Source: Emiliania huxleyi CCMP1516
Lineage: Eukaryota > Haptophyta > Isochrysidales > Noelaerhabdaceae
Assembly: GCF_000372725.1 (NCBI RefSeq)
Contig: NW_005198966.1
Coordinates: 702,459-766,458 of the forward strand
Direction of reading: 5' to 3'
DNA: 64,000 nucleotides
Part shown: piece after piece, positions 33,358 through 43,415 of the stretch
Position numbering within the stretch: the first letter of the stretch is position 1
How the letters are laid out: every line of letters begins with the position of its first letter
Made by a program: the position numbers and the translations under genes
Notes under the pieces: generated by a model
What the model saw: the letters and a program-made list of their open reading frames with translations, nothing else
What the model was told of the DNA's origin: nothing
Database searches by the model: none

Positions 33358-33794
33358 AATAGCGCCGTCCGCCTCGCCCCGGCCGCCGCCGCCGCTCCCT
33401 CGCAAGGCACGCCGCCGCCCGCCCGCCTCCTCGACCTCCCCACCGACCTCCTCGTGCGCGCCCTCTCTCGCTGCGACCCCGCCGACATCGCTCGCGCTGC
33501 GGCCATCTCGCTCCTCTTCCACGGCTCGCTCGCGGTAGAGGGCATCCGCTTGTGGGCGCAAAGCGCGGCTTCGAGCTGCCGGCGCAGCCAGAGGGCGAGA
33601 GCTGCGCCGTGCGGTGGCTGTGCTTTGCGGCGTTGCTGCGCGAGTCCAACCCGCCGGCGAGGGCGGCGGCAGGCGAGCGGCACAGCCTCTTCATCGTCGG
33701 CGAGGGGCGGCTCTCGTCGTGGCTGCGCGTCTGTGTGTGTGTTAGGGTGCACATTTTGGCCACGTTGTTTTCTTTTTCCATGGCCCGACCTGGG
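33358..33794 (+). pseudogene. F-box/RCC1-type gene fragment with a frame shift
   Basis: ARLLDLPTDLLVRALSRCD and PADIARAAAISLLFHGSLA form an F-box-like motif. Beyond IRLWAQ the frame must change (near 33555) to read RGFELPAQPEGESCAVRW, then LLRESNPPARAAAGERHSLF and IVGEGRLSSW, the first strand pair of an RCC1 repeat. The sequence then degenerates and is closely followed by a LINE insertion at 33810. Other pieces of this family lie at 23634-23800 and 41955-42112. Confidence 0.55.
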
Positions 33795-35886
33795 TAGGCG
33801 CGCTCCTAGTGATAGACGCGGAAATGTACGCGGTGCTGGCTTACCTGCGTAAGATGGCGACGTCGGAAGATGCGGCGGACAGGAGGTGCCTCGTCTTGAG
33901 CGACTGCAAGCCCGCGCTACAGCAAATCGAGGCGGCGTACCGAAGAGGCCCTCTTGAGGGGCTCAGGGAGTGGGAAGGGATGTTAGAGGGGATATGCCGA
34001 TATCGCGCCCAGCTCGAATCTGTCACGTTCCTGTGGGTACCGAGCCACGCGGGGTGCGCTAGCAACGCCTACGCCGACGCCGCGGCGACTGCATACATGG
34101 GGGCCAGCGAGATTGAGGATGCCACCTCCGTCATCCGAGGAGCAGTGAGGACACGCCCGTGCCTATACACGGACCGCCGGAGGACGGCAGGCGGAGAGTG
34201 GAGGGGAGACGTACTGGACCGGAGGACCTATTACGCCACACGCGGCCACACGAACGAGTGGGTGCGAGGACGGCTCGGCGAGGGGCTCACGGCGGGGTCG
34301 CACACGGCGGGGGTGCCTGGGCCGCTGTGGAGCGATGTGGTCAGGGGAACGACGAGACACAAATGGGACAAGCGTCAGCGGATCAAGGATCAGCACGGCG
34401 AGCGTGAGATACAATTCGCCGACGTGGATGATCACAACGTGGTGACAAAGACCGTCATGGGAGCGCGGGTGCGGCAGCAGGCGGGGGTGCCACACGGAGC
34501 GCACCACGAGAGGATCATGCGGGGAGAGGCGGGGAGAGAGACCCCGGGCGCCGCCACGAGGAGCGAACTCAGGGGCTGCCTCGTATGTAAGGCCGCGAGG
34601 GACGCGGCGAGGAGGGCGGCACTAAAGCGGGACCCGCTGTGCCCGATCGTGCGGAAAGCCGCGCAGCAATGGACCGAGGAAGATGAGAACCCGCCTAGAG
34701 CGACAATGGCGCACTTGCTTAGCGGCGCCTGCCCGGGGAATAGGGAGCAGGCCAGATGGTTCCTCAGAGTAGCGCGAGCGCAGACGGGGACGGCGATCAG
34801 CAAAGTAGCGCAGGCGGCACCCGACTCCAAGGATACGCTGAAGACGCTGAGAATAGCGCATGTCGCTGCGCTGAAGGGCTCACGCTATAGGGTGCTGGAT
34901 GAGGACGGGTACGATGCACTAGCACCAGCCGTCGGGGGGGTGCTGCCAGCACTGGTAGATGACCTCTCGGAGAAGAGTCGGAGGGACCTTGGCGCCGGGG
35001 TCACGAGGAACTTGCAAGTCGTGGCCGAGGCGGCGACGGGAGCGGTGCAGAGGTGGATCCAGCTCAATGATGAGGCTACGGCGCGCATAATGAAGAGAGA
35101 GGAACACATCGAGTGGCTGAGGAAGCTCTTCGCTGGGTGGAAGGAGGCCCGGCCAGCCTTGAGGGAGTCGCGGAGGAGGAGGGATAATGGAGGTAACGTG
35201 GGAACAGGCCAACAGCCAGTGGGACGAACGAGGGCCGCGACGGCGGCTCAAGCGGGAGGGAGCGGAGACGGTGGGCAGAGAGCGAAGTGGGTGAGACTGA
35301 TGATGCTCCTTCGACTTAGGGAGCGGTTCAGCTGCTGGGCGGGCTTCAGGCTGGTGCTCACGCGAACAGGAATCGACGCGATGTGCAAAGCATACAAGAA
35401 GGGGAGAGGGAAGAGGAGAGACGCCGGTGAGGACGAAGCAGAAACTAGCGCAGACGAGAGCAGGGGAGACCCGGGGACTGGGGAGCCGGAGCAGACGGCA
35501 TCGGCCGCCGAGGGAACGTTGGGAAGAGGCACGAGGAGGGCGGCGACCTCGACCGACTATGGAGGACCCGTCGCCAGACGACGCAGGGCAGAAGACGGTG
35601 AGGCGGAGCAGACGCGCAGGGCGAGACGAGGGAGGGAGCAGGACTTTGCGGAGATCAGCAGGAGGATGTACGAAGAGATTAGGAGCAGCAGGGACCCGAG
35701 GGACCATGTGGAAGACGGCTAGTGCTAGTCCGAAGTCCCCCACCGGGAGGACGACCCCGGCTAGTCGCCGACCACATCCACAAAGAACCCTGCACAAAGA
35801 TCGCAAGGGCGGGGGCCTGTTCCTTTTTACCCATCTCACAGTAGAGAGGTGTCCGTTTTTATTTATTTATTTAGGCGCGCTCCTAG
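33795..35886 (+). mobile_element. 5'-truncated LINE (non-LTR retrotransposon) with 15-bp target duplication
   Basis: TAGGCGCGCTCCTAG occurs at 33795-33809 and again at 35872-35886. The DNA between (33810-35871) starts inside an RNase H coding frame and ends in a T/A tail (TTTTTATTTATTTATT). Truncation at the 5' end, A/T tail and a long, exact target duplication together indicate target-primed reverse transcription. A degenerate relative lies at 55930-57165 on the other strand. Confidence 0.85.
33809..35722 (+). CDS. LINE polyprotein 3' part: RNase H domain and C-terminal basic region
   Basis: Uninterrupted frame of about 637 codons opening without ATG at the insertion junction. RNase H motifs are DAEMYAVLAYL (first acid pair), CLVLSDCKPALQQIE (second aspartate) and FLWVPSHAGCASNAYADAAA (HxG and final aspartate). 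Further on, a cysteine/histidine patch (CLVCKAARDAARRAALKRD, MAHLLSGACPGN) resembles the zinc-knuckle-like tail after LINE reverse transcriptases. The last third is basic and low complexity. No reverse transcriptase remains, so the copy cannot move on its own. The intact frame implies recent insertion. Confidence 0.8.
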   Translation: MIDAEMYAVLAYLRKMATSEDAADRRCLVLSDCKPALQQIEAAYRRGPLEGLREWEGMLEGICRYRAQLESVTFLWVPSHAGCASNAYADAAATAYMGASEIEDATSVIRGAVRTRPCLYTDRRRTAGGEWRGDVLDRRTYYATRGHTNEWVRGRLGEGLTAGSHTAGVPGPLWSDVVRGTTRHKWDKRQRIKDQHGEREIQFADVDDHNVVTKTVMGARVRQQAGVPHGAHHERIMRGEAGRETPGAATRSELRGCLVCKAARDAARRAALKRDPLCPIVRKAAQQWTEEDENPPRATMAHLLSGACPGNREQARWFLRVARAQTGTAISKVAQAAPDSKDTLKTLRIAHVAALKGSRYRVLDEDGYDALAPAVGGVLPALVDDLSEKSRRDLGAGVTRNLQVVAEAATGAVQRWIQLNDEATARIMKREEHIEWLRKLFAGWKEARPALRESRRRRDNGGNVGTGQQPVGRTRAATAAQAGGSGDGGQRAKWVRLMMLLRLRERFSCWAGFRLVLTRTGIDAMCKAYKKGRGKRRDAGEDEAETSADESRGDPGTGEPEQTASAAEGTLGRGTRRAATSTDYGGPVARRRRAEDGEAEQTRRARRGREQDFAEISRRMYEEIRSSRDPRDHVEDG

Positions 35887-35927
35887 ATGGGTAGGTAGGT
35901 TGGCCTCTCCCAGATAAGCCCACTCCA

Positions 35928-37093
35928 CTACATCCAGACTGCGAAAGAAGCGCTTCGCGCCGTCGCAATCGGCACCACCGCCTCCCACGCATTCGTCGCC
36001 AAGTCGTACCGCTCCACCGAGCTGAGGAGGCTGTAGCCGTCATCCTGTCCGCCCACCGCATACAGCTTGCCGTCGAGCACCGCCACTGCGTGAGTAATAC
36101 GCGCCGTCCCCATCGGCGCCACCGCCGCCCACGCATCCAGTGCCGGGTCGTACCGCTCGACCGAGCTGAGGTAGTCGTGGTTGAAGCCGCCCACAGCGTA
36201 CAGCTTGCCGTCGAGCACTGCCGTGGCGAAATTACACCGAACCGTCGCCATTTGCGCCACCGCCTCCCACGCGTTCGTCGCCGGGTCGTACCGCTCGACC
36301 GAGCTGAGGTAGCCGTCGCCGTTGTACCCGCCCACAGCGTAAAGCTTGCCGTCGAGCGCAGCCACGCCGGGATTCTGACGCGCCGACCCCATCGGCGCCA
36401 CCGCCTCCCACGCGTTCAACGCCGGGTCGTACCGCTCCACCGAGCTGAGGCGGCCGTCGTTCTCGCCTCCCACAGCGTACAGCTTGCCTTCGAGCGCCGC
36501 CACGCCATGGTTACTCCGCTCCGTCGCCATCGGAGCCACCGCCTCCCATGCGTTCACAGCCAAGTCGTACCGCTCCACCAGATTGAAAGTTGCGCCGTCG
36601 GCCTCATCCTGGCCGCCCACCGCGTAGAGCTTGCCATCGAGCACCGCCATGCCGGCATCCCTTCGTGCCGTCGCCCCCCCCCCCCCCCCCGGGGCATTGG
36701 CGCCACAGCCTCCTCCTCCCACTCATTCGTTGACGGGTCGTACCGCTCCATCGAGTTGACAGGCTCGTCGTTGCTGTCGTGGCCGCCGATCACGGCCAGG
36801 CGCGGCGGCCTCTCGCGCTTCTTCAGCGTCTCCTTCCAGCCGCGGCGCCACGCGCGGCACGTCCCCTTGGCGGCGTGTGCCTTGGTCGGCAGCTGGGCGA
36901 GGATGTGCGGGGCGAGGTCCGGCGAGAGGAGGACCTCGGAGAGGACCCACTCGGGCTGCTCCACGAGCCGTGCGGCGTGCTCCTCCGCCACGCGCAGCGC
37001 GGCGTCGCTCGCGCCCGCCTGCGCCTCAATGATGGCGCACAGCTGCTCTGGCGAGAGGCCCGAGACGCGGGCGCCGATGCGGTGGGAGGCCAT
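35928..37093 (-). CDS. Kelch-repeat protein with frame break in a C homopolymer
   Basis: From the ATG at 37093 the frame runs through a helical N-terminal region (LSPEQLCAIIEAQ, VLLSPDLAPHILAQLPTKAH) and a first Kelch unit (LAVIGGHDSNDEPVNSMERY). A run of about 16 C at 36674-36692 then breaks the frame; the continuation (36690-35928) encodes five further Kelch repeats of the form VERYDPALNAWEAVAPM...AALDGKLYAVGG. Six repeats would close a beta-propeller. The exact frame change at a homopolymer makes a sequencing or assembly error the likeliest explanation. Probable protein-interaction adaptor; the N-terminal part may be F-box or BACK-like but is not diagnostic. Confidence 0.75.
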
Positions 37094-37805
37094 GTTGTCG
37101 GCGCCAAATACTCACAACTGTTGACACTGCACGTCTCGCGCGCGCGTGAACAGGGCAGCTCACGGGGTGACCACGCGCGGCACAGGCGCGCGGCGCGGCG
37201 GTCTGGCTGGGAGAGGCGCGAGAGGCTGACGGCCGCCGCGCAGCAAAGGGCGGTGGGTGGCTACGATAGCAGGCTCTCTGCCTTGTGTGAAGTTGGGTGC
37301 CCTGTGACGCGCCAGAAAAGAAAAACAACGGGAAACCTCGTCGCTATCAGCTATCGACCTACCGTGTCCTAGACCCCCTGGCTGGGTGTCTTCTTCCGCA
37401 GCTTTCATCCCTCGCCTCCGTCGCCCTGACCCTCCCTCTCGGCAAGCCGAGGGCCCAACTTGAGAATCGTGCTTTTTGAGTGAAGGAAGTCACGAGACGG
37501 TGATGGGAAGCGTCTCGATGATCTCAGACCCAGTGAGGCAGTGCGTCAGACTATCCCGGATCCTGCTGAACAAGCTCCTCTTGTAGCTCGATCGGTCACA
37601 CCGCCATCGCCGTCGGGGAGAGGGGGGACGACACTGCTTCGGCAGCGTGCACCTCGATCCTGTACCGTGTTTGTTATGACCCCCCCCAATGAACATACCA
37701 GTGAGGGAGGGCGAGACGATCGAGGGGTCCCGTACCACGCGGAATCGGCCCTATCCAGTGCTCAAGTGCTCAAGGAAGTCACTAATTCAACAAACAAAAA
37801 GCCGC
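37094..37805. other. Intergenic region upstream of the Kelch gene
   Basis: Contains a short R3 fragment (GCACGTCTCGCGCGCGCGTG at 37128-37147) and a C run at 37680. No gene seen. Confidence 0.4.
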
Positions 37806-37975
37806 GCGCGCGGCAGCGTTGACCGCACGGCCTACTCGCCCAAGTGTACTCGCTCTCTTTTATGTCCCACCATGCAGAGCGCATCTCTCTCTCTGTTGTG
37901 CGAGGCGTGAACCGCGCCATTCGCTCTCACCTGGCAACCCTGTCTGCACGTCTCGCGCGCGCGTGAACAAGGCAC
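37806..37975 (+). repeat. Dispersed repeat R3, copy 2
   Basis: GCAGCGTTGACCGCACGGCC through CTCTCTTTTATGTCCCACCA and GCGTGAACCGCGCCATTCGC matches 22050-22190 and, inverted, 45935-46107. Here a 10-bp stretch ACCTGGCAAC is present that is missing from the 22140 copy. The R3 3' end (GGTATTGCTAAAAATCTCTC) appears separately at 38266-38285, so about 290 bp have been inserted or replaced between. Confidence 0.85.
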
Positions 37976-38514
37976 CTTAGCCTGCCGCCGCCCGCCCGGC
38001 TAAGCAAACAAAGACATGGCGCCTGCCTTTCGTCGACGGGTGCGGGACCGCGGCTGGTGCTTATTTTGGAAAAGAAAAAAAGACTATGCGCACCTTAGCT
38101 GCCGGCGCCCGCTCACCCGGCTGTCCAAAGACATGGCGCGCTGCGGCGTTGACCGCACCAAAAGTCGCCAAAAGTGGCGGCGCGTCGCAATCACCCGCCC
38201 GCCGTCCCGGCGGTCCCGCAGCTCGCGCACATCTCCCTCTTAACCCACCTGTAACATCACATTAAGGTATTGCTAAAAATCTCTCTCTCTCTGACAACCA
38301 GGGTAACGGAACAGGATTTCGCTCGCGAGGGTGTGCGGTGCTGTCTTGTGATCTTGTAAGACCCCACACACGGTCTTGTCCGTGCCTTGCGGCCGGCGAG
38401 ATTGCTAGAGGCGGAGAGTCTGCTCTAGCCTCACACGTCGCGTGCCCTGTCGCCTGTTTGTGTGTTCCTGCTGGTGTGTTGTTGTTTGAGTTTGTGGACT
38501 TGTGCCCTTGGCAC
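37976..38514. other. Noncoding region between repeats
   Basis: Repeats CCTTAGCCTGCCGCCGCCCG / CACCTTAGCTGCCGGCGCCC and GACATGGCGC twice (about 37970-38140), an imperfect local duplication. No gene seen. Confidence 0.4.
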
Positions 38515-38690
38515 CGTGGGTGCTGGGGGGGGGCGACAGGGGGGGACGTGGCCCTGAGTAGCGTAGTGCCGTACGCTCACACGTGCTTACTCGGGATGTG
38601 TGGCAGCCGCCCCAGCTGGCTGAGTGTCTTGTGAGCTTGTGTGTGTCTGTGTGTCGCTCGCGCGTGCCGTCCTCTTCAGTCTTCTGTCCC
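38515..38690 (+). repeat. Dispersed repeat R2, copy 2
   Basis: ACGTGGCCCTGAGTAGCGTA, CTCGGGATGTGTGGCAGCC and CAGCTGGCTGAGTGTCTTGT match the copy at 15355-15520, again preceded by G runs. Confidence 0.8.
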
Positions 38691-38759
38691 GCATCCACCC
38701 ATACAGCGTTGGTGTGCAGTCCGAGCCAGACTGTTCTTCACCTGATCATGCAAAATGCG

Positions 38760-39845
38760 CTAGTCCAGAAGACCCGCTGCAAGATCCCGACTCGCCGTTG
38801 CCAAGCGCCCGGCCTGAGAATGTGCCGCGTCGATCAAGCCCCAAATCTGCCAGTCGGCGTGGTGCCGCGACACCTCGACCGCTATGCTGGTGCAGTTTAT
38901 CCGTGTGACGTCGGGCGCGCGCTCTCTGCGTCGCAGCTCGGCAAAGCAGCCCGTCTGCTCGACCAGGCACTGAGCCTCCTCGGGAACGCCCAACTGTGAG
39001 CTCGCGATGCGTGCCAGAGACATCGGGTCGAAGAAATTGCCGGCCTGGCAAAGATTCGGAGGGCAGACCTGCACCATGACTTCACAGATGGCCATGATGT
39101 GCGTCGCCAAAAGGTGAAAGGACATGGTGCTGAGTGTGAGCTGAGCCTGCAGAGATATGGGCTCGTTATTCATCAGCTCTTCCACCGTCTGGGACGAGCG
39201 GCCTCGGATGGTTTCGTTGCCGATGTCCTGAAAGATGTCGCCCGTCGTGACTTCGACCGGCACGCACGCCTGCCCCAGCGGCATCACGAGCTTCACGCCC
39301 TCCAGTTTGGTTGACGCGTCAATGTTGTTTATGCTGAGTGTGCCCACTAGCTTGGAGACTTGGACTGGCACCACGCTCGGGTTGTGCACGTGCACGCAGG
39401 CCCGGCCCGTCAACGTGAAGGCCCCGAAAACGTGGTGCCAGCTTGCTGGGGTCGACGAGATTTCGGTTACACCGGCGATATTGAGCGGGCCCAGGCTCGC
39501 AGCAACAACCTCCATCCCTGTGAGCGTTACCCACGGTGCCCGCCACGAGACAACAGCCACCAGCAGGTAGCCAGCAGGTAGCCCGAACAGGCACAGGCAT
39601 GGCCAACGAAAAAGGCGGCAGCGGAAAGGCTGTCCAGCGGGGACAGGTTTAGCAGAGCTGGCCTCCGGAGCGGCGCCAGGGGCAGCGCTGGAGGAAGCTG
39701 CCGCTGCAGGCGAGGCGTCTGGCCCTCCGGACCTCCTCCTCTCGGCGCTCGCTTCGATCATTACGCGGCTGGCGCATTGGTAGGGCGTAGAGCTGAGGAC
39801 GGCCGACGCCGCCTGGAGATTTTTTTCATGGCTCTTACGGAACAT
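38760..39845 (-). CDS. Single-pass membrane protein with LEA-2-like ectodomain
   Basis: Intronless frame of 361 aa. A disordered N-terminal region rich in alanine, serine and proline is followed by one membrane segment (WPCLCLFGLPAGYLLVAVVSW) and then a region with ACVHVHNPSVVPVQVSKLVG, LVMPLGQACVPVEVTTGDI and LQAQLTLSTMSFHLL. Single transmembrane helix plus such a beta-rich domain resembles LEA type 2/YLS9-like proteins, in which the domain lies outside the membrane. The tail has several cysteines (CPPNLCQAGNFFD, CLVEQTGCF). No enzyme motif. The assignment to LEA-2 is by pattern only. Confidence 0.55.
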   Translation of the reverse strand: MFRKSHEKNLQAASAVLSSTPYQCASRVMIEASAERRRSGGPDASPAAAASSSAAPGAAPEASSAKPVPAGQPFRCRLFRWPCLCLFGLPAGYLLVAVVSWRAPWVTLTGMEVVAASLGPLNIAGVTEISSTPASWHHVFGAFTLTGRACVHVHNPSVVPVQVSKLVGTLSINNIDASTKLEGVKLVMPLGQACVPVEVTTGDIFQDIGNETIRGRSSQTVEELMNNEPISLQAQLTLSTMSFHLLATHIMAICEVMVQVCPPNLCQAGNFFDPMSLARIASSQLGVPEEAQCLVEQTGCFAELRRRERAPDVTRINCTSIAVEVSRHHADWQIWGLIDAAHSQAGRLATASRDLAAGLLD

Positions 39846-40371
39846 ACCCGAGGGTGCGTGGACTCCTGACAGGGTTTTTCAGTGTAGTGGCTCTTACTAA
39901 CATACCCGAGGGTGAACTGCTCACCGGGTTTGCGATGAGGAGCGATCCGAACGAACGTGGCATGCATTCGGGTGATCAGATAGATCACTACCGCCCCCCC
40001 GAAGCGCAAGCACTTGGAGCAAGGGAACTGCCACGTTTCAACCTATCCGGTTCTGTTCTACTCCTCTCTCTCTCCTAATCGGCTGGTGCCACAATCGTCA
40101 GTCAGCGCCGGCGCCTTTTTTCTTTCATCTCATCTCTCCCCTTCAAGCTTCATCTCTCATCACACATGCGCAAAAAATAAACAAAAAAGGTTTCATGCGC
40201 CGGAACGTGGGTACGTCCGTTTGCTCTGCTCGAGATGAGGCGGGAAAAGAAGTAGAAGAAAAGAAAAAACGCGTAAGCCGCCGCTTGCAAAGACACCGAC
40301 ACTGGAGGTACCAGACAGTGAATCGCTCTCCACCGCGCCCCCGGGCCGAGTACCTGGTACTGAGGCGGCCG
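39846..40371. other. Intergenic region between divergent genes
   Basis: TACGGAACATACCCGAGGGTG at 39837-39857 is echoed by TACTAACATACCCGAGGGTG at 39895-39914, a local duplication that includes the start codon region of the minus-strand gene. An in-frame upstream extension (from 40195) of the plus-strand gene is possible but less likely than the ATG at 40372. Confidence 0.4.
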
Positions 40372-41809
40372 ATGCTCTCCGCAGCCTGCGTGCTGATGAT
40401 CGCCACCACCTCGGCCCTGCAGCACCACCAAGCCGTGGTTCGTGCGCCGCTGTTGCGACCGGCGGCTGCGGCGAGGCATGCGGCGCCAGAGGCACTACTG
40501 CCCAAGGCGCTCGCGGCGGTTTTCTTGATCCCGTGGGGCGTTCAGCTGAGCTACGCGGCCGAGGTGTCGCTTGGCATCGAGAACGGTCCCTTCTCGCGCT
40601 TCGTCAAGTCGGATGCCGTCCAGCAAGGGCCAAAGATGAGGCGGCTGAAGAAGGGCACCAAATCCAAGGTGCGAGGCGTTCGGCTGCCGGCGGCGGCGGC
40701 GGCGGCTACCCGCACCTTCAGGAAAAGGTACTCTTCCAAGGAGCTGGAGCCGCTTTGGGGCGCGATGCTCAAGTGTTACGGGTCCGAGGAGCGGGCGCTC
40801 GCTGCAGTGCAGGCCAACCCACAGGTGCCACCGCCGCCGCCACCGCCTCCGCCAACGCCTCCGCCAACGCCCGCCGCCGCCCTCGCCACTGCCGCCGTCA
40901 GCGCCAGCCCCCTCACCGCCGCCACCGCCGCCGCCACCGCGACCCTCGCAGGTGATCAACCCTTCCTACAGCTTCCCAAACACTATGATCGAGTCCAAGT
41001 GCGCCTCCCGCTAACGCCCGCCAGCGCCCGCCGTCAGTGCCCGCCAGCGCCCGCCAGCGCCACGTCCCCACGCTGAAGCCTGGTGGCGGCTTGTGCACCG
41101 CCCAGGCGCGTGCTGCGTGCGGCGATGAGCGAGGCGGAGGCGCTGGAGGTGCGAGGAATACCCGAGATGCAGCCGGGGTGTAGCCGAGATGTGGCCGAGG
41201 CGTAGCCGAGATGGGCGATGGGCGAAGAGGAGGCGGCGCGTCGAGGCAGCAGTAGGGCGCGCACTCGCGGCAGCAAGGCACACGCACACACACGTCTGCA
41301 AGGTGATGCGGCTCAACCCGGCAGTGCTGCAGTGCGGCCCCTCGCTCGAGGTCAAGACTAGCCGAGATTAGCCGAGATTGGCCGAGATTAGCCGAGATTG
41401 GCCGAGATGAGCCGAGAGTGGCCGAGAGTGGCCGAGATTGGCCGAGAGGCAGTGCTGCAGTGCGGCCCTTTGCTCTGCTCGGCGCGGCGGAGGTCAGCAC
41501 ACCGCTGCACCCTCCCGGAGCCCTCTCGGGACCTCGCCCCAGGTGCTCGGCGCGGCGGAGATCAAGGCGGTCGCGACGGCGCGCTCCCTCGGCACCCGCC
41601 TCCTCCCGCCCAGCTTGCGGGTGCCCGCCCTCGCCCTCGTCCTCGCCGCTCTCGGGTACGTGCTCTCGCAGTCGCAGAACGCCGACGCCGCCGCCGCCGT
41701 CGACGCCCTCAAGCCGCTCCTCGGCGCGGGGCTCGCCTCGATCTTTGCGTTCGTGCTCTACGGCGCCGCCAACGCCGGCAGGTCGGCAAAGCGGGCGGAG
41801 GAGAAGTGA
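40372..41809 (+). CDS. Unknown plastid- or membrane-targeted protein, five exons
   Basis: Exons: 40372-40824, 40952-40998, 41106-41148, 41303-41350, 41543-41809; 285 aa, all phases consistent. The N terminus MLSAACVLMIATTSALQHHQ reads as a signal peptide followed by a basic, hydroxylated stretch; a second hydrophobic segment is LAAVFLIPWGVQLSYAA. The middle has two helical repeats ending in NPQV/NPAV (RALAAVQANPQ|VINPSY; EALE|VMRLNPAVLQCG). Exon 5 has two predicted membrane helices (LRVPALALVLAALGYVLS; LGAGLASIFAFVLYGAANA) and a charged end. I do not recognise the family; its exon pattern and leader suggest a plastid membrane protein of algae. Introns 3 and 4 carry CCGAGAT minisatellites, and intron 4 holds a copy of the exon 4/exon 5 junction. 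Confidence 0.65.
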
Positions 41810-41954
41810 GGTTTGCGCTACCTACATGTATCATCGCAGTGAGTACTTGTTTGTGGGGCGAGTGTGCACGGCACACACGCGCTCAGTCTGTCGAGTAGGC
41901 GCGCAAGTACATGTGTACTTGTCATGTCTCGTGTCGTCTACGTCATATGTGTGT

Positions 41955-42112
41955 ATAAAAGAACGAAGACGCAGCCTCGCCCGCACCGCTGACGGCGCTG
42001 TCTTCGCCTGGGGCCAGGGCGACGACGGCTGCCTAAGCCACGGAGAGGACCTGTCGTCGGACCAGCAGCTCTGCGGCCCACGCAGCTCCCCTCTTGGTGC
42101 TTGGAGCGTGTG
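41955..42112 (+). pseudogene. RCC1-repeat gene fragment
   Basis: Reads LARTADGAVFAWGQGDDGCL followed by SHGEDLSSDQQLCGPRSS and a stop. This is one RCC1 blade (G-x-V-x-AWG-x-G-x-x-G-x-LGHG) with LSHG in place of LGHG. No neighbouring blades can be read, so it is a fragment related to the F-box/RCC1 pieces at 23634 and 33358. Confidence 0.45.
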
Positions 42113-43349
42113 AAAGCGTCGTAGCCCTCGCTCCGGTCGGTCGGTCTACGAGTACTGAAGATCCGCAGAACTGGAGCAAAAAAAAGCAAGCGGGTGGCAG
42201 CTGCCCAAGATGCAAGAAGATCGAGGCTCAGGGGCGCGGCCGACCCCCAAGAAGCGGACGCGACCCCTCGGAGCTCGGTGGCGTCTCTCCCCCAAGACGG
42301 CATCGTCGTCTGAGGACGAGATCGAGGGCACGACTGCCACGAGGATCGAGGTCGAGCACGCTCGTGCCTCTCGGTGGGAGACTGCTGCTGTGGCTTTGTG
42401 CAGCAGGACCTGGGGACAGTGGACAAGGATGGACCGTAGACACGCGTAGAGGGTGTGGAGGCTGAGTTGACGGAAATCGGAGGACGCGACCCACTTCGCC
42501 ACAGACGGTCCCGCGCCTCGCCGCTATGACGGCGACACGGCCGCAGCTCGTGTGCGTGTCGCCGTCTTTGTCCGGAGTGAAAAGTCCAACGCGCTCGTCG
42601 GTGACGGTGTCCTCCAACCTGCGCCGCGCTCGGCGAACCTCGACAGCGCTTTCGGTGGCATGCAGCTCTTTGCGACAGAAGCCTGGAGAGCAGCTCCTCT
42701 GCTGCTCACACACGCTGCACAGCTGACACAGCCTACTGTGCGGCTGCCACAGCTGTGACAGCGATGGGCTCGCCCTCACTGGCCCTCAGTCACTTGTGCT
42801 GCGGCTTGTGTGAGCGACACTGCTCGGCGACTGCCGGCACACTGTGAGACCATGGGTGTGAGGTAAAACCACGCTACCAGCGCTTGGTCACATCGGCCCC
42901 GAGGTCAGATCCATCTACTCTGTTGATGACAAGACTTGTCTACCGGCTGGAGCCGAGCAGGAGGGCTTGGCGCACAACCCCTGTTCAACTCACCCTCCAC
43001 AGTCACCCCGTATCTAGGCGATTGTCATCTCTCCATCTCTTGGCACTTGGGGGCCGCGGAGTCGCGGCTAGCGTTCGCATTGGCTCGCTCTCCCTGGTCG
43101 CCCGCCAGACACCGCGACTCGGCACTCGCGCGCTGTCGGCTGTGGCCTGTGCCGGCACGTTTCTCTGTGCGCGGCCTCACCGCTCACGCTCGGGGAGAAC
43201 CCCCGGCGGCCGGGCGCCGCGCCCCAGACCGCAGACGGGGACGTACACGCGAGAGTCCCGCTCTCTCTCTCTTGGTGAAATACGTTTCTATGGTATACGC
43301 GGCTTTGCGACATCTTCGGGAGGGCACACACACTACGCAAACGATAGCA

Positions 43350-43380
<31 letters not shown>

Positions 43381-43415
43381 TACAAAGAACACGCACAAAC
43401 CACAGACACGTGTCC
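42113..43415. other. Gene-poor region
   Basis: No domain recognised. A (CA)n run lies at 43350-43380. The stretch 42230-42760 is open in several frames but without protein-like composition. Confidence 0.4.

Noticed and set aside
34919..35839. 306-codon minus-strand frame
   Set aside because: Antisense of the LINE tail; serine/proline/leucine-rich complement with no domain.
41181..41500. Frames through the CCGAGAT repeats considered coding
   Set aside because: The repeats lie in introns of the unknown membrane gene; phase-consistent exons skip them.
43350..43400. (CA)n run considered as part of a coding exon
   Set aside because: Lies just beyond the stop of the minus-strand gene and has no flanking coding evidence.
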